In this document: positions 34,581-46,982 of the stretch, in pieces
How the letters are laid out: each line of letters starts with the position of its first letter
How positions within the stretch are numbered: the stretch's first letter is position 1
From: Penicillium oxalicum
Taxonomy: Eukaryota; Ascomycota; Eurotiomycetes; Eurotiales; Aspergillaceae
Length of the DNA: 64,000 bases
Direction: 5' to 3'
NCBI RefSeq assembly: GCF_001723175.1
Contig: NC_064654.1
Span: 1,984,001-2,048,000 of the forward strand
Program-made: the position numbers and the translations under genes
Notes under the pieces: generated by a model
What the model was told of the DNA's origin: nothing
What the model saw: the letters and a program-made list of their open reading frames with translations, nothing else
The model's database searches: none

Positions 34581-35916
34581 GGCGATCTAGACCAGAAAGC
34601 ACACTGGGAAAGATCCTGGAGGCATCGGCTGGTAGTCTTGTCCTATGGATCATGTACGGAGGAATCAATCCCACGCCGATACAGTGGTAAAGGGTGATTC
34701 GGTTGCAGATTCTATCATTCTAATTTAATACCCCCCTGATAGCGTTTACTGCTAGTCAAACTTTGAGAAGGTCCCCTGGATTTTAGTCTTGTGCATGCTT
34801 ACTCATGACATAAGCTGGAAGTAACGGGACTTATATCTGATTCTTCCATTACCTGGGTAAAAAGATTGCCTTCCATGAAGAGCACAAGGAGCCGGACATG
34901 AGGCGCCATCGATTAAAACCGGAGGTCCCTATACGACGAGTACCTACTCCAAGGTCGCAAGTGAGAAACAGCGAGAACCCTAAGTTTATGGCTGTGTATA
35001 CATGCTAGCATTAACTAGGAATGTCTACTGGATCCGTTTCCGCAACTCTTAGTCGGTAAACGAGGGTACGGTTGGAACGAATGCTAAATTTTAGCACCTT
35101 TTCAGGTAACAAACGAATCAGCACAGCCGGGCTGAGAGTACCCAGTTTCTCGTCTTTATGCTAGATTCATCGACCGCGTGGTTAAATGTGGAATTCAGAC
35201 TTTAAAGGCTTCAAAAAAAAAGGAATAGTGTTGAGATAGAGTGCCCGAGCAGCGCCTCGGCGCACTTGATATATTGTATTGTAATTTGCTAATCCTCCAT
35301 ATCCTGAGAAAGACAAAGGGATGACGCCATTCCTATGTGTGATCCAGAGACGCCAATAAAGGGATACAGATGTATGAAGACGAAATGTCCGTTGTGGGAG
35401 GGAGCGCCTCATCATGCGTGGGTACCCAATCCAGATAAAATCGTTCCGCCCCCGATGCAGGAGAGTGGAGAATATTCGGTTCTTGACCTTGCACAGAATC
35501 CAATGGTCTCAATAGCCTCAACTGAAACGGTACAGATCAAGCAGATCTTGTGGGTAGACTCAAAGGGGCAAGAAGTCAAGGCTTTCACGAATGTTCCGTA
35601 CCCGATGATGATGATAATGATGCAGGAGGGGAGGGCGAGGCGTGGGGGTAAGGATCATGGTAGTGATGATGGCAATGGGGAGTAGGAGGTGGCGGAGTGC
35701 TGCTGCAGTCCTGATATGGATCAACCACAGTCACTCTCGACCAGATAGAGACAAGGAGTCCTGAAAAGATACTGAAGATTTCCCCTCTGATGTTAAAGTG
35801 CATGATGTCCGTGATGGTAGATAGGGGTAAATATGCAAGAAATGCGATCATGAAATTCAGAAATTGAAAAAAAAAGGTGCACGAGCGTTAGACTGTCGTC
35901 ATTTATATGTTGTCAT
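34581..35916. other. Convergent 3' region between the sterol acyltransferase and DnaJ genes
   Basis: About 1.3 kb between facing stop codons. One ORF on plus (35335-35685, 116 codons, MCDPETPIKGYR...) is open but has no recognised domain and lies in probable DnaJ 3' UTR antisense; it is not called. A telomere-like AACCCTAAG occurs once near 34976, probably by chance. Confidence 0.45.
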
Positions 35917-37575
35917 TTATGCAGCGGTAGATTGTCGTCTTCCAATTGGCGGGTCGCGAGGGTCACTGTAGTAATGAGATCGACTCGGCGAAACATAGAC
36001 CTCGCTCGGTCGAATCTCACGGGCGTACTTGACGTCTTGAGTACGCGATCGGATGGGCAATTCGTCATCGTATTGACGCCCCGGCCTCACCGTACGCACC
36101 TCGACTCGAGGTGACTCTTTCTCAAAGGAGGCAAACGTACTGGCACGCTTGGGGGTGATCCGAACAGGGGAGTTTGCACGATACTTGGAGGACTTGGAAG
36201 GCTCTGTGGTGGTTGGATCCAGGATCTTGTAGCGAGCGGTCGTCTTAGGCGAAGCTCCTCTGGCAGGCATCTCGGGCGTATTTGGACTGGAATAACCCGA
36301 GTCGTAGCGTCGGGACGGCCGCACAGGAATTTCCTCGCGGGCCATCTTCTCCAGAGTCGGCTCTTCTCGACTGGAACCCTCGCGTTTCGGCCGGGTGAAC
36401 CCTGCTGAGGTAGTCGCGCGTGCTCCAAACAAAGATGGGCGAATTGAGGACTTGTAGGGAGATGTAGCGGAGGTGGGCATTTTCGGGACCTCCCGGCGCG
36501 GAGACTCAAGCTTTTCCCAGGAGTTATGGCGTGATGTTGACTCTGGTCGTGCAGAGCGGGAGGACCGTCCCGCGCGTCGACTGGTGTTCGCCTCTGGCTC
36601 GGTGGACTCGTAACCACGGTGTCGCTGTGGAGACCGAGACCCCCGCGGACCTTCGTATTTGGAACGTTGGATATGTTCTTCAGCGTCGTGATATAAGCTG
36701 TCATGCTTACGGCTGCTGTAGCGGCTAGAAACGGGTTGGCTCTCATCTTCTTCATAGGATCCAGTGCGGCGCTGAACGTATTCTCTCGACCGAGTCCGGA
36801 TTTCCCTCGCGTCCCGGGGCAAATCCCGCGTTTCGTAAGCCTCGCGAGATTCCCGAGATTCACGAGACTCGCGGGATCGGTAAACCGGCCGCTTGGCACG
36901 GCCCGCCGAGAGATCAGGTCTGCTTGAATCCGAGTCGTCAGATTCTGCGGTTGAGTCGAAATAGTCGTATTTGGCGGAGGCTTGACTGCGGCGATCGCGG
37001 TCCCGTTGTTTGGCCTGGTCAGCATATTTGGCTTTGGTCGTGTCTCGAATATCCTTGGCAGCGCGGAAAGCACTCATCGGCGTTCGTGTCTTCTTCTTCT
37101 CTTCGGTTGATCGTGTCTTGTATCGTGCGCTATATTCCTCACACTTGCGCGACATTGACCGTGGCTCTTCTGTGTATCGCAGCTCTTCATCTAACAGAAT
37201 GTCGACGGGCACTCGTTCTTCAAAGACGCGGCCTTCCCGCACTTCGCGGAAACTTGAGCTTCCGCTGCCGCGGGGGGAGGAAACCGGAGTTGCCTCTGCG
37301 GCTCGTCTTCGCTGTTCGAGCACTTCACGCTTCAACTCCGCTAGCTTGGCCTTTTGGTCGTAGCGTATCCGGCGAGTTTCATCGGATAGGGTTTCATACG
37401 CCTGCTGAACCCGTTGGAATTCATCCTGCGCTGCACTTCGGAGCGCTTCGTCTTGTACTTTATCGGGATGACATTTGAGCACTCGCTTTCGATGGGCCGC
37501 ACGAATCTCGGCGGTGGTGGCGTCCTTGGGGACTCCCAGAACCGCATACGGATCCAGATCCAGGAGCGAGGTCAT
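35917..37575 (-). CDS. J-domain (DnaJ) protein with long Arg/Ser-rich tail
   Basis: Single-exon gene of 552 residues with an N-terminal J domain at about residues 8-77. It includes the HPD motif at H36-P37-D38 ('VLKCHPDKVQDE') and 'FQRVQQAYETLSDETRRIRYD'. J domains stimulate Hsp70 ATPase. The rest is low-complexity and highly charged, with tandem 'SRE' repeats near residues 231-243, many RS/SR dipeptides and Ser-Pro sites. It has no Gly/Phe region or cysteine-rich zinc domain, so it is a class C (type III) J protein. The RS-rich tail hints at a nuclear or RNA-related role, which is inference. It has the normal start and no sign of introns. Confidence 0.9.
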   Translation of the reverse strand: MTSLLDLDPYAVLGVPKDATTAEIRAAHRKRVLKCHPDKVQDEALRSAAQDEFQRVQQAYETLSDETRRIRYDQKAKLAELKREVLEQRRRAAEATPVSSPRGSGSSSFREVREGRVFEERVPVDILLDEELRYTEEPRSMSRKCEEYSARYKTRSTEEKKKTRTPMSAFRAAKDIRDTTKAKYADQAKQRDRDRRSQASAKYDYFDSTAESDDSDSSRPDLSAGRAKRPVYRSRESRESRESREAYETRDLPRDAREIRTRSREYVQRRTGSYEEDESQPVSSRYSSRKHDSLYHDAEEHIQRSKYEGPRGSRSPQRHRGYESTEPEANTSRRAGRSSRSARPESTSRHNSWEKLESPRREVPKMPTSATSPYKSSIRPSLFGARATTSAGFTRPKREGSSREEPTLEKMAREEIPVRPSRRYDSGYSSPNTPEMPARGASPKTTARYKILDPTTTEPSKSSKYRANSPVRITPKRASTFASFEKESPRVEVRTVRPGRQYDDELPIRSRTQDVKYAREIRPSEVYVSPSRSHYYSDPRDPPIGRRQSTAA

Positions 37576-40500
37576 ATCGATGGGGTATCGGTGATCAGGA
37601 AGTGAAATATGCGAAATTGACCCGGGGATGAGATTGGCCGGAGATGGGAATCAACCATCAGCCAAGTAAGAAGATCCCTGCGGCGGAATTGCTGGGACGG
37701 GGAGTGTGAAGGGCAAGCCAGGCCTCTTGTAATGAAGGTGTGTGTTCAGAGAGGGAGGGGAAGAAGGGGCGGTGGAGCAATAGCGACGTATGTACGGAAT
37801 GCCCTGGGGACGCCAGATCGAAGACAAATCCACATCCAGAAGATGCTGGCTGGGCCCCGAAGTTATGGGATCAGAGGAGGGCAACTCTCAATCGATTACA
37901 AAGAGGTCAGGAGATGGATTGAACAGGCGACAGGCCAGCCGAGTGTCTTCCTTTTCTCCCCTGCAGGCGAATTGCAAGAGAGCATGAAAGATGAGAAATA
38001 ATGATCGATGGAAGGTCGGCGACGGTCGGAGTTTGTATGGGTACCTGTCGTAGTATGGGAGGCCAGCGTACAGGGGCAAAGCCTGAGAGACGGGCGGACG
38101 GGTTCGGGACCGTTCCAATGAAAGAAAATGGAAAAAGATGAAATAAAAATCCTCAGATGGGAAGGAACCCCCCAAAAATGAATATTCTCCACCCAGACCA
38201 ATATTATTAAGGGACTGGCACTCCAACGTTTTGGGCGACTTTGCTTTGACCGAGAAAAAAAAGGATTTATTCAAAGGTCTCCTCATGTATAGGTACGGAT
38301 GATCGTCGATAGGGACTTGGTGGACAAGTGTACATGTACGTGATCCAGAGCTCATGCACTGAAGCTGTATTATTAGTATTATACATGGTTACATAATATA
38401 TGACTACGAGATATTACTCATACCGCGACCCTGTACCAGGGGCTATGCACAGTTGCACACTTGAAGAGTTAGGCTCAGTGTCACGTATCGTCACTGGAGA
38501 GTGTCTCTGTTTGGGTCAGTAAGGGCCTCTCTGGTGGCTGGATGACAGTGACAGGTGTGTATGTACATAGGTATTAGATTTGCGTACGGTCATATCATTT
38601 ATGATCATATCATGCAAATGTGCACTGACTCCCAAAGCCCTGGATGGTCCCCTGTTTTATAAATTTCAGCCAAGTTAGGTTTCATCAATTCCATCCACGG
38701 CACCTACATGTGTAAGCACTCGCTACAGGAGCAGATCAGAGCGAGAGTTCAGGTGGTGAATGCAGGTGACTGGCTTCGATTGACAAATCACAACATGTAT
38801 GAGTGGTATCGGAGTGAGGGAACTATTACAATAATTTCGATACAGGGATACTGATGAGTGACGAGTGGGTATCTGGGTACAGGTACTGGTACAGCCCACA
38901 AAGGATAGGCACTAGGCGTAGTGAGTAGGGGGCAAACAGGCCGCTAGCCGTGGCCTAGCTGGCGCCCAGCACCAGCCGGCAGCCCCAGCAGTAGGGTGAA
39001 GCATAGAGGCAGCCAACAAATTACAATTGTGAATATTTCCGCTTCATTTACAGATGTCCAAACCAAAATGTACAAAGTGACACACCACATCCACAGTCCT
39101 TGTGTCCGCACGCTCAAGCTCATGGCTAACTGATGTACTCCGCCACCTTGACCTCGCGGAGTGCCAAAGCGGTGGCGGGAAAAAAGAAGGTTGGAAATCG
39201 CGCGTGGACTTGTTTCCACAAGAATGTTGGAAGAATACCAGCGACGGTCGCCTCACTCAACCCCGGCTCTTAGCTTAGGTCTGAATGCCTAATACGGCCA
39301 CACTAGAGTACGTCACCGTGTCAGACTGTGAGGGCACGAGGGCGGAGTAGCTGGCGAGGGTTCGGACATTTGGCACAGATCTTGTCTCCTGCTTGGAAAC
39401 AGAAGAAGATGAAGGAATGATGATGATGATGATGCTAGTACCATCACTCGCGATGCCTTGAGCTTGCGAGAGAGAAAAAAATATTGATCGCCGCCACGCC
39501 ATCATCGTTGCTTTCCCATACAAGCCAGGCCCTAAGGTCGATCTGACAAAGACAATGCGCTCAGTAGGATAGCCCACGTGGATGCATCATTTCTCGCTGC
39601 ACTGGTCAAGGCAAGGCTGGCCTCTATTTTCTTCCCATCGACGGCTTCGGGCGCTCTTCCTAATGATTTCCCTTCTGAGCTTGTCACAGATTTAGGCCTC
39701 ACCAGTCTTCATGGATCACCCCACCGCCTTCAGAGCTCTCCATCGCCAGGCGCTTCGCCTGCCATTCTCACTGGCTCCAATCGAGACAAACTCAAGTGGT
39801 GGAGTGATCATTCTTGCACCCGATGCCTCACCTTTCTCAGATTTCATTTATGGTTACGGGCAACTAGCCTCTATGACGGAAAAGAGACGGCCACGCTCGA
39901 TCCATCTGGGACAGACCGGGGCTCTCTTTTCCTGATCACACTGCACGACGGTGGAGCCATGAGGATTGGACAGCTTGAAGAGCAGAGACACACGGGCTTG
40001 GCCCAGTAACCGTGATGTCTTCACTGCTGAGTTTTGAATGACCCCGGTCGCTTCCCCAATGATCAGGAAGATACTACGATCCAGGAGGTACCTGCGCAGT
40101 CCCTCCATCGGCACTACAAGGAAGATGGTAGACTATCACGCAACCCGTTCGCCATCCTTTGCAAAGGAGAACAGATCATCCTGTCATCCGTGGGAGGTGG
40201 GGCCCTCGATCAGAATCCGGGTTGTCTGTTCCTGAGACTCCTTGATTTGTAGAGATCTGGAGACGTGATCACATTGCTTGACCGGTGATGATTCCTCATC
40301 TGACTTTGGGACAGGAACGCATTACGAGGAAGAGAGGCACTTATCATCGTCAGTCCCCATGCGTGGAACACGACGCTCCCAGAAACCTCCGAGTCACGGT
40401 GACTACACGGTGGTGGTGGATGTCTATTACCCCGCATGGCCAGTCTGGCCCCTCCCCTCCACCACGCGCGCTAGTTGCAACAGAGGCACAGAGGTTCTTA

Positions 40501-43500
40501 TCGCTCAAAAGAACAGCGTCACCAGAATAAGGCGCACTATAGATCAGACACTGAGTACACAGGCGCATAGAGTGAAAGCTAGTTTAAAGTCTGATCTCGA
40601 CAGGTGTCCCGGCCTAGCACCTACTCTGCACCCTTGACGACATGAACGAGCATCAAATCGGCTGTGGATTTCTATGCCATTCACCGGTAACTGATCGCAT
40701 CAGATCATCAGCCGATGGGCTAGGAGGGGTGGGAGCTGCAGATCCGCGGTATGGGGTCGGTGTTCATGTTGGATACCTCCTGACACACTCAAGGAGCAGT
40801 CGATCGACCAGCTTCAAAGCTCTTCATAGGTCGGTTGGGATAGCCTCTCATCGATTGGCGCATAATCTACGGATTTGAGCTCAAAACTTTGCCTGGTCTG
40901 GCTTCTTGCATTCGGTGGGGGTACACATTGGCCGTGCTTCCATGGATGTGGGCGGGGGTACCAGGTTAGTACCACCCACGACCTCCTACCTTCTACCTGG
41001 AAGGTGTATACTTGGAGTAAATTGAGATGCTGAGTCAACCCACATCTTTCAATCAGCGGGCAACTTTTGGAACCGACCTGGTGAATGCGCAGGCGCAGTT
41101 CACCTGGGCTCCGTTGCTCTGACCACGGATGGCCAGATCGCACATAGAATGGTGGGCAAAGCAACGCAATCGCGTAGCTCACGGTCGTGACTGTGCAGCG
41201 ACGCACAGTGCAGCCAACAGAAAAAATGACCAGCTCGGTTCATTATGACAGACCAATAAGACACCAGGCAGAGTGTTATGGAACGATTGGACATACCCGC
41301 CTCTCATCTGATTCTTCAAGCCTCTTCATCCTACCGATTTCGGCCATACGGTAGGTATCCCGATTTAGCGTACACGTCGAAACTGTGCATATGTAGCACA
41401 GCCTTGGTAAGGCTCCTCTACCATCCGATTGGGCTGGAATGTGTGCCTGGCCGTGCCACAGTGCCACCACGCGTTGCACCTCAGAAGCCTCGGTCGGCAA
41501 ATCAGCCTTCGATCCAGCTAGATGTGCAGATTTCGCAGGTCAATCTCGTCGCCTTGAGAGGATTCTCGGTCAACCAATATCCACGATCCTCTCGCCACAC
41601 TCCACCTTCGCCACACCCTGTCCCTGCGATCTCAGCTGCTCGACAACAATTTTTTCCTGTTCCTTGTGGCTGTGGCTCTACACTACTTACACTCCGTGGC
41701 AACTTTCGGGAATTCAGCTTGAACGTGGTTCACGTCCACTCTCTGGGAACGGTACCTCGAAACGGAGTGGAGTCGGTCGCGTGGACACCTTAAATTGTGG
41801 CGCGGCTCGGTATCCTGCCTCAAGAAGGCTCTCTTGTGGTATGCTGCGCGATGCTGAGTCTCCCCACTCATGGGCTGCTTACCTATTGGTCTAGATCTTT
41901 CACGTGATTCTTGAATGCATTCTCCGCCATTTCAGACTGCCTGTTGGTCCCTCACAGTGGCCCATCCGGCCACTGATTTGGTCCTTTTCCCGACCGACCA
42001 AGCGCTGTGATTTCCAGCCCAAAGCCAGAGGCAGAGACCTCGGCAGCCGTCGTCATCTATTGTGGCTGTTCAATCATGTTCTCTCTCACTTCAGACCCTT
42101 CTTTTTTGGGCCCAACCGTATCCTCGGAAATGGCTCCGAGCCATATTCCGATTCTTATCTGATGGGCAATGACTCGATAACGAGGCTCCTGTCTGGCCCA
42201 GTCGGTGCTGACTCTGCATCCAGATCCCCTCGACTCGTATCTAGATCTGGCTGTCCGATGGCTGCGCCATGTTCAAGAGAACCTCTCTTCGACCTGCTTC
42301 CCCATGGTAACCGCCTAACTCTTGGACTCCTCCGGTGAAGAGGCGGTCTTGTGGGCACGCTTGTCCTCCACAGTGGGGAGGGGAAAAAAGTCGGTCAAAA
42401 ACGAAGGAGCCACTCTGTGGTCTCCCTTGTGGGACGCAAGGACCAGATCCGCTCATGAAAAGCACCAGGAACTTTGCAGGTGACACATGTCCACTCTGTA
42501 TGTGAACCACACGCGGCGATACGACGATGACTATGCCCACCTGGTTCCACCACGATTCAAGATTCCAATTGATCTTAGGCTCTAGCTCTCTCAAGCCACG
42601 CCCCATCTTCGCTACAGCACATAGCCGCATACAATCAGCCTGGCCCCAAACTTTCCTGTAGTCCTCGACAGTTTACCTCCATAGGCCGCACCCCCGCATT
42701 AATCTGCAGACTGCGCGGCTAATAGATTCGAAAAAGCAGAGAGGAGAGGGCTGATCATGGACTCCTACGGTACCGAGATCATCATCATCGTCTCACCTAC
42801 TACTACCGCACTACTCAGAGTATCGTAGCAGCTTCAAGGCGCTGTTTTTGAGGCCTAATTTTATAGCATGGATAGATAGTCTGTGATGTCTTCCTCCGAT
42901 CTCGATTTCCATATCTGGCATGTGGGCAAGCTGAGTTATTGTGATCGATGCACAGATCGTGTAGCGAGCACCGACCGCCTACCAATATGCAAACAACAGA
43001 TCAATGCCTGTTGGAACTGGGAGTCGCCATTGGTACTTTGTACTGCGTGTCTCTGGAAACCAGGCCGACCCATTTTACCAACCTTCGCTCTGACGCGCCA
43101 TAAAAGCAGAAGCTGGCTCAGAAGGACAAGAAAGACACAGCTCTCCGTGAAGCCTCGTACACACGTCAGTTTCGCGATCATGAAAGACCACAAAAGTCGC
43201 TTTTTTGAGCCGATCTTGGAGATTTTTTAGCCCCGTTCGCCGAGTTCCCAAGCGCACTCTGCACTAGTAGACCCTCAACTTGCCCACGCGGTGGTAGTAG
43301 TCTTCCAGCAATCTCCGGAAGAGGCTCAACTCCGCGCTGGAAACAAAGTGTGGGTTACTGAAGCGACGAGTCCTTGCCTATCCGCCGAAGACCGTTTGGT
43401 TCTAACCACTCACACTTGCACCAGGTGGGAGACTGCAGGAGCACCTTTCCAATCCGACCAGCGCTGGTCTTCAGCTACCATAAGATGCTGAACATGAGAC

Positions 43501-46127
43501 CCGAATGGGGGCTTTCGCCCAATCAGGATGATTTCGCGAGTACGGGCTAACGGGCTAATGTGCTACCCAAATGTTCGTCGACTCAGCCCGCGAGTCCTAA
43601 GCAAGCGTAGCCGTTCTGGAGATGAGCCGGAAAACATGTCTCACCTTGACGGGACCTATAATAACCACGCGCGGGGGTCACACAGTAGAGAATGTAAGAT
43701 CGAGGATCATGCACACCCACCACCGGCCACATTTCATTAGTAGCCTCACGGTATCTACCGCAAGCGTTTCATCTCGACGTGATGACTTGCCTCAAACTGT
43801 AAGAAGGCGCAAGTCACCAAGAGCTGAGTACCACTATGGAGGGTAGTAGTCTACTGTAGAACCCCGAAAAGCTACTATTACAAAGTAGTAATACCTACTC
43901 GCGACACCCAGCCTTAGGTCCCTGAAGCATGTCAGCGACACGACGAGTGCTTTCCATTTGCCTTTCGAGAAGGCGCGAATAATCCAGATCCCGTGCCTGA
44001 CGAAACGCAGAAAGCCTGTAATGAGAGAAGAGAATCCTGCGAGAAATCCAATCATGTTTCCCCGCCCGAGAAACCTCGAAGAAAGATGTCTGCATGATGT
44101 GTGATCGGATCTGCGTTGCAGCTCACCGGATCATGAAGATTTGGGGGGGACGTGGAGTGCCATGATGTACCAGTACGACCACTGCGACGTCGACTCGGGA
44201 TTCTACTGCATAAATGACATCCAAAGACAGCGGCTGATTGGTGTGGTGATTCTCGCAGGCTTTTTAGCTCGGACAGCCAGTCAGATTTCGAGTCGAAGCA
44301 CCACAACGTGACAGGACGGCCGACAGATAGCGGGGAAGAATTGTGACAGGCAAAGAGATGCGAAAGCTGGTCGAGATTGACGATGTAATGCGTATGACTG
44401 ACGGCGCGTGCACGGTTAGTGAGTTCATCTGAGGAGTGAGAAGGCGAGGTATTTTGGAATTTCTCTTCCCATGTAGACGCGTGACCAAGTCGAAGATGGA
44501 TGATATGGATGGATTTCGGATGGAATCTTGGAATGACTCCTTGACTACCGGGCATGTCGTTGAGACGCAAAAGTATCAAGAATTCGTAGGTATCTTGAGC
44601 TGTATTACTGGGTTCAAGATGATCGACAAGCCCCATCCTTGAGGCACGCATGCAACATGAAGTGATAATTGACAACCATTAAGCCATATCATGCTCAAGA
44701 GATACTTCTTCGATCACGACCCTGACACCATTTGGTCTTTCTGGCCCCACAGGTAGTATCTATAGCAGGCTTTGAGCTTAGCAAGAGTCGAAAGGTCGCT
44801 CTATTGGAACTGCATACCTATGCTTCCCACCCACGGTGCTCACATCAAGTCAGTCGACTGGTCAGACCAAAGCAAACGATCATCCTCGAAAACGATATCA
44901 AAAACCATGAAGAATCTTGAGTTTGTGTGTCCGGGGAAGGATGCACCTTGCGCTCTATGCCTGAGTAGTTTGAATGGGGCATGTCTAGAGACGAGAAGAC
45001 AGCAAAGGCCTAGATCTTCCATTTCATGACTACCAGACCAGAATTCGACTAGTTCTCAGGTTCGTAAAATTCCTGCACCTGATTTTCCACCCTCTTCAAT
45101 GTCGGCCTACCCAGCCTGCTTTGTTTTGACAGGTACACTTCGGAGTGATCAAAGGCGGACTAAATAGCACTTTGATAGGACTAATCATCATATCTATACA
45201 TTCAGGAAAAGAACCAACCAGTGGGGTTCACACTCTAGAATTTTATGCCAAGACCTCGCTCGAGGTATCTACTCGATATCCAGTATCTATCACAAAGTTC
45301 CTCTTGAAGACACGGAATCATCGTCATAATGACTGTGGTTGATGGTATCCTGAGGTGGTGTTCCACGGGACTATGGAGTATTAATTGTTGCAGAAATTTC
45401 TTCTCTGGCCTGGGTGATTTTTGAGGAGGCACAATTGCAAACTGGGACGTGTAGGTATAGATGGACGTTGATTTACGGACCATCGATTTGCCAGGCTCTA
45501 TTTCATGCTGCATACACAGAGCTTCAAATTTTATAGATGGACGACGAGATCTATATTAGCATGGTGATAACAGCATCGTTCTGTCAGCAAATTAGAGCAT
45601 TTTGACCTCTTGAAGATTTTGGTGATACCTTTTGCGAGGCTTCAATTGCTGTCCACTTTGGACAGATTCGAAAGACATAGTGGTCAGATGAGCCTACAGG
45701 AAGCCCCCCTAAGAGCCAAACGTTCGATTCAGAATGCCTTACTGGTGAAACATTCAATGAGGAGGTCCCTAGTGAAAAGGATTGGGAGTTTTTGATCTTC
45801 CAAAAGGTGTCACTAGCATACGTATTATCAAGATTGCAATTCAAGTTGTTTTGTCAGTAGTTCCCGATGAATTGATAATATAGGCAACAGTAAAAATATC
45901 GTTTTAAGACTTGATCGGCTACTGGAGCGAACATGATTAATCTCTATGATCTCGGGGTTTCTCTCCAATCTTTTGGTTACTTTGAATATAGTCGCACTGC
46001 TTGCTGCCGACTTCCGGCGTTTCTGGAATCGAAGGCCAGGATATGACGGATTCTCGTGTTGAAAGGAGCAAACTCAGTCTCGCCCTTTGGTAAAGAGATG
46101 AAATGAGTGACTTTGATTGAGCCATCG
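37576..46127. other. Gene-poor region of about 8.5 kb
   Basis: No gene could be supported on either strand. The first part (37576-38400) is the DnaJ promoter side. Short ORFs occur throughout (for example 39578-40009 plus, 41904-42338 plus, 44052-44675 minus). All lack recognisable domains, and several overlap antisense ORFs of equal length, which is typical of random open frames. A (GAT)n run lies at 39417-39434. No terminal repeats, reverse transcriptase or transposase motifs were spotted. Degraded mobile sequence or non-coding RNA cannot be excluded by eye. Confidence 0.5.
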
Positions 46128-46982
46128 TTAAAACCCCTGCTCTTCCCAGACGTTCTCAGCAATTTCCTTCAGAATATCGTCGTCGAGGCTGATGTTTTTT
46201 TCTTTCGGAATGCTTGGTGGGCGAAGGAAAAGCTTATTGAAGCTGATAGTAAACGGCTGGTTCCGGAGATAGACATGATTGTTTTCGCCTTTGCTGATAG
46301 TCACGACCTGCTGGCGTTGGATCCTATCGTTCACACGTTCCCATGCCTCCAGCACGATGTGAGGCGAGCTCCGACCGATCTTGATTGTAATGACCATTTG
46401 AACATCACCACTTGATTCAGAAAGCCAGAACCGAGCATCAGACATTAGTTTAGAAGGCGACTCTGAAAAGCCCGTTTCCACGACAACTGAGGGCCATTTC
46501 TTCGTTCGAGCTCGAGGAAGCCTTTTTGATAAAAATTGGCAGTCGGGTTGTTTGGCAGAGCCGTTTTCAGCTTTGCAAGTAGCGGATCCAAAGGTATGAA
46601 CACGGTTATCGAGACCCATTGGCTGGAGACATTTAAAGAAAAGCCTCTCGAATACGTGTGCCGCGATTTCATGAGCGCGTGAGACTGTCACTCTGACAAG
46701 AAGAAGGTGTTGAGAAGAGTCGTAAGACTTCCAGCATCTCTGAAGGATATTGCCGTTCGACTTCAGGAAGTCACGACTGAAGGTCTGCGCATTAACCTTG
46801 GTAAAAAGCACCCACTCACTGGCCTCAAATTCCTCTTCCTGACGACTTAGCTCCATCTCTACAGTTTCCAAAAACTGTTTAGTTCCCTTGTACGGATACC
46901 TTCTGATCGGAGGTCCTAGATCATCGAGAAAGCTGCTGCCATATGCTTTGGTGTCTAGCTCAGACTTTGTATTCGAGGACAT
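46128..46982 (-). CDS. Orphan protein with weak PD-(D/E)XK nuclease-like features
   Basis: An open frame of 284 residues from ATG 46982 (MSSNTKSELD); the same frame opens upstream to 47168, so the true start is uncertain. I do not recognise an orthologue. Visible features: a helix with 'SRAHEIAAHVFERLF' (about 101-115), then 'KQPDCQF' (D147), then a hydrophobic strand into 'VVVETGFSESPSKL' (E169), then 'DARFWLSESSGDVQMVITIKIG'. The order D, strand-E-x-G, Ser/Lys and a following beta-hairpin resembles fungal families with a restriction-endonuclease-like fold. The usual E-x-K is replaced by E-T-G, so activity is doubtful. It is the only coherent ORF in an 11-kb gene-poor stretch. A lineage-specific accessory gene is the best guess. 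Confidence 0.6.
   Translation of the reverse strand: MSSNTKSELDTKAYGSSFLDDLGPPIRRYPYKGTKQFLETVEMELSRQEEEFEASEWVLFTKVNAQTFSRDFLKSNGNILQRCWKSYDSSQHLLLVRVTVSRAHEIAAHVFERLFFKCLQPMGLDNRVHTFGSATCKAENGSAKQPDCQFLSKRLPRARTKKWPSVVVETGFSESPSKLMSDARFWLSESSGDVQMVITIKIGRSSPHIVLEAWERVNDRIQRQQVVTISKGENNHVYLRNQPFTISFNKLFLRPPSIPKEKNISLDDDILKEIAENVWEEQGF

Noticed and set aside
34970..34990. AACCCTAAG telomere-like motif
   Set aside because: Single copy, in a convergent 3' region away from any start codon; likely chance and no telomeric array.
35335..35685. 116-codon plus ORF between convergent genes
   Set aside because: Probably antisense to DnaJ 3' UTR; Met and Gly runs at the end and no known family.
39578..40637. 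Plus-strand ORFs of 119-143 codons
   Set aside because: No domain or composition typical of coding sequence here; adjacent ORFs do not join into one protein.
43895..44095. 66-codon minus ORF with a helical-looking end
   Set aside because: Too short and unmatched to call; overlaps another minus ORF of similar length.
44052..44675. 207-codon minus ORF in the gene-poor region
   Set aside because: Open but with no recognised motif; two other frames are also open for long stretches, so chance is likely.
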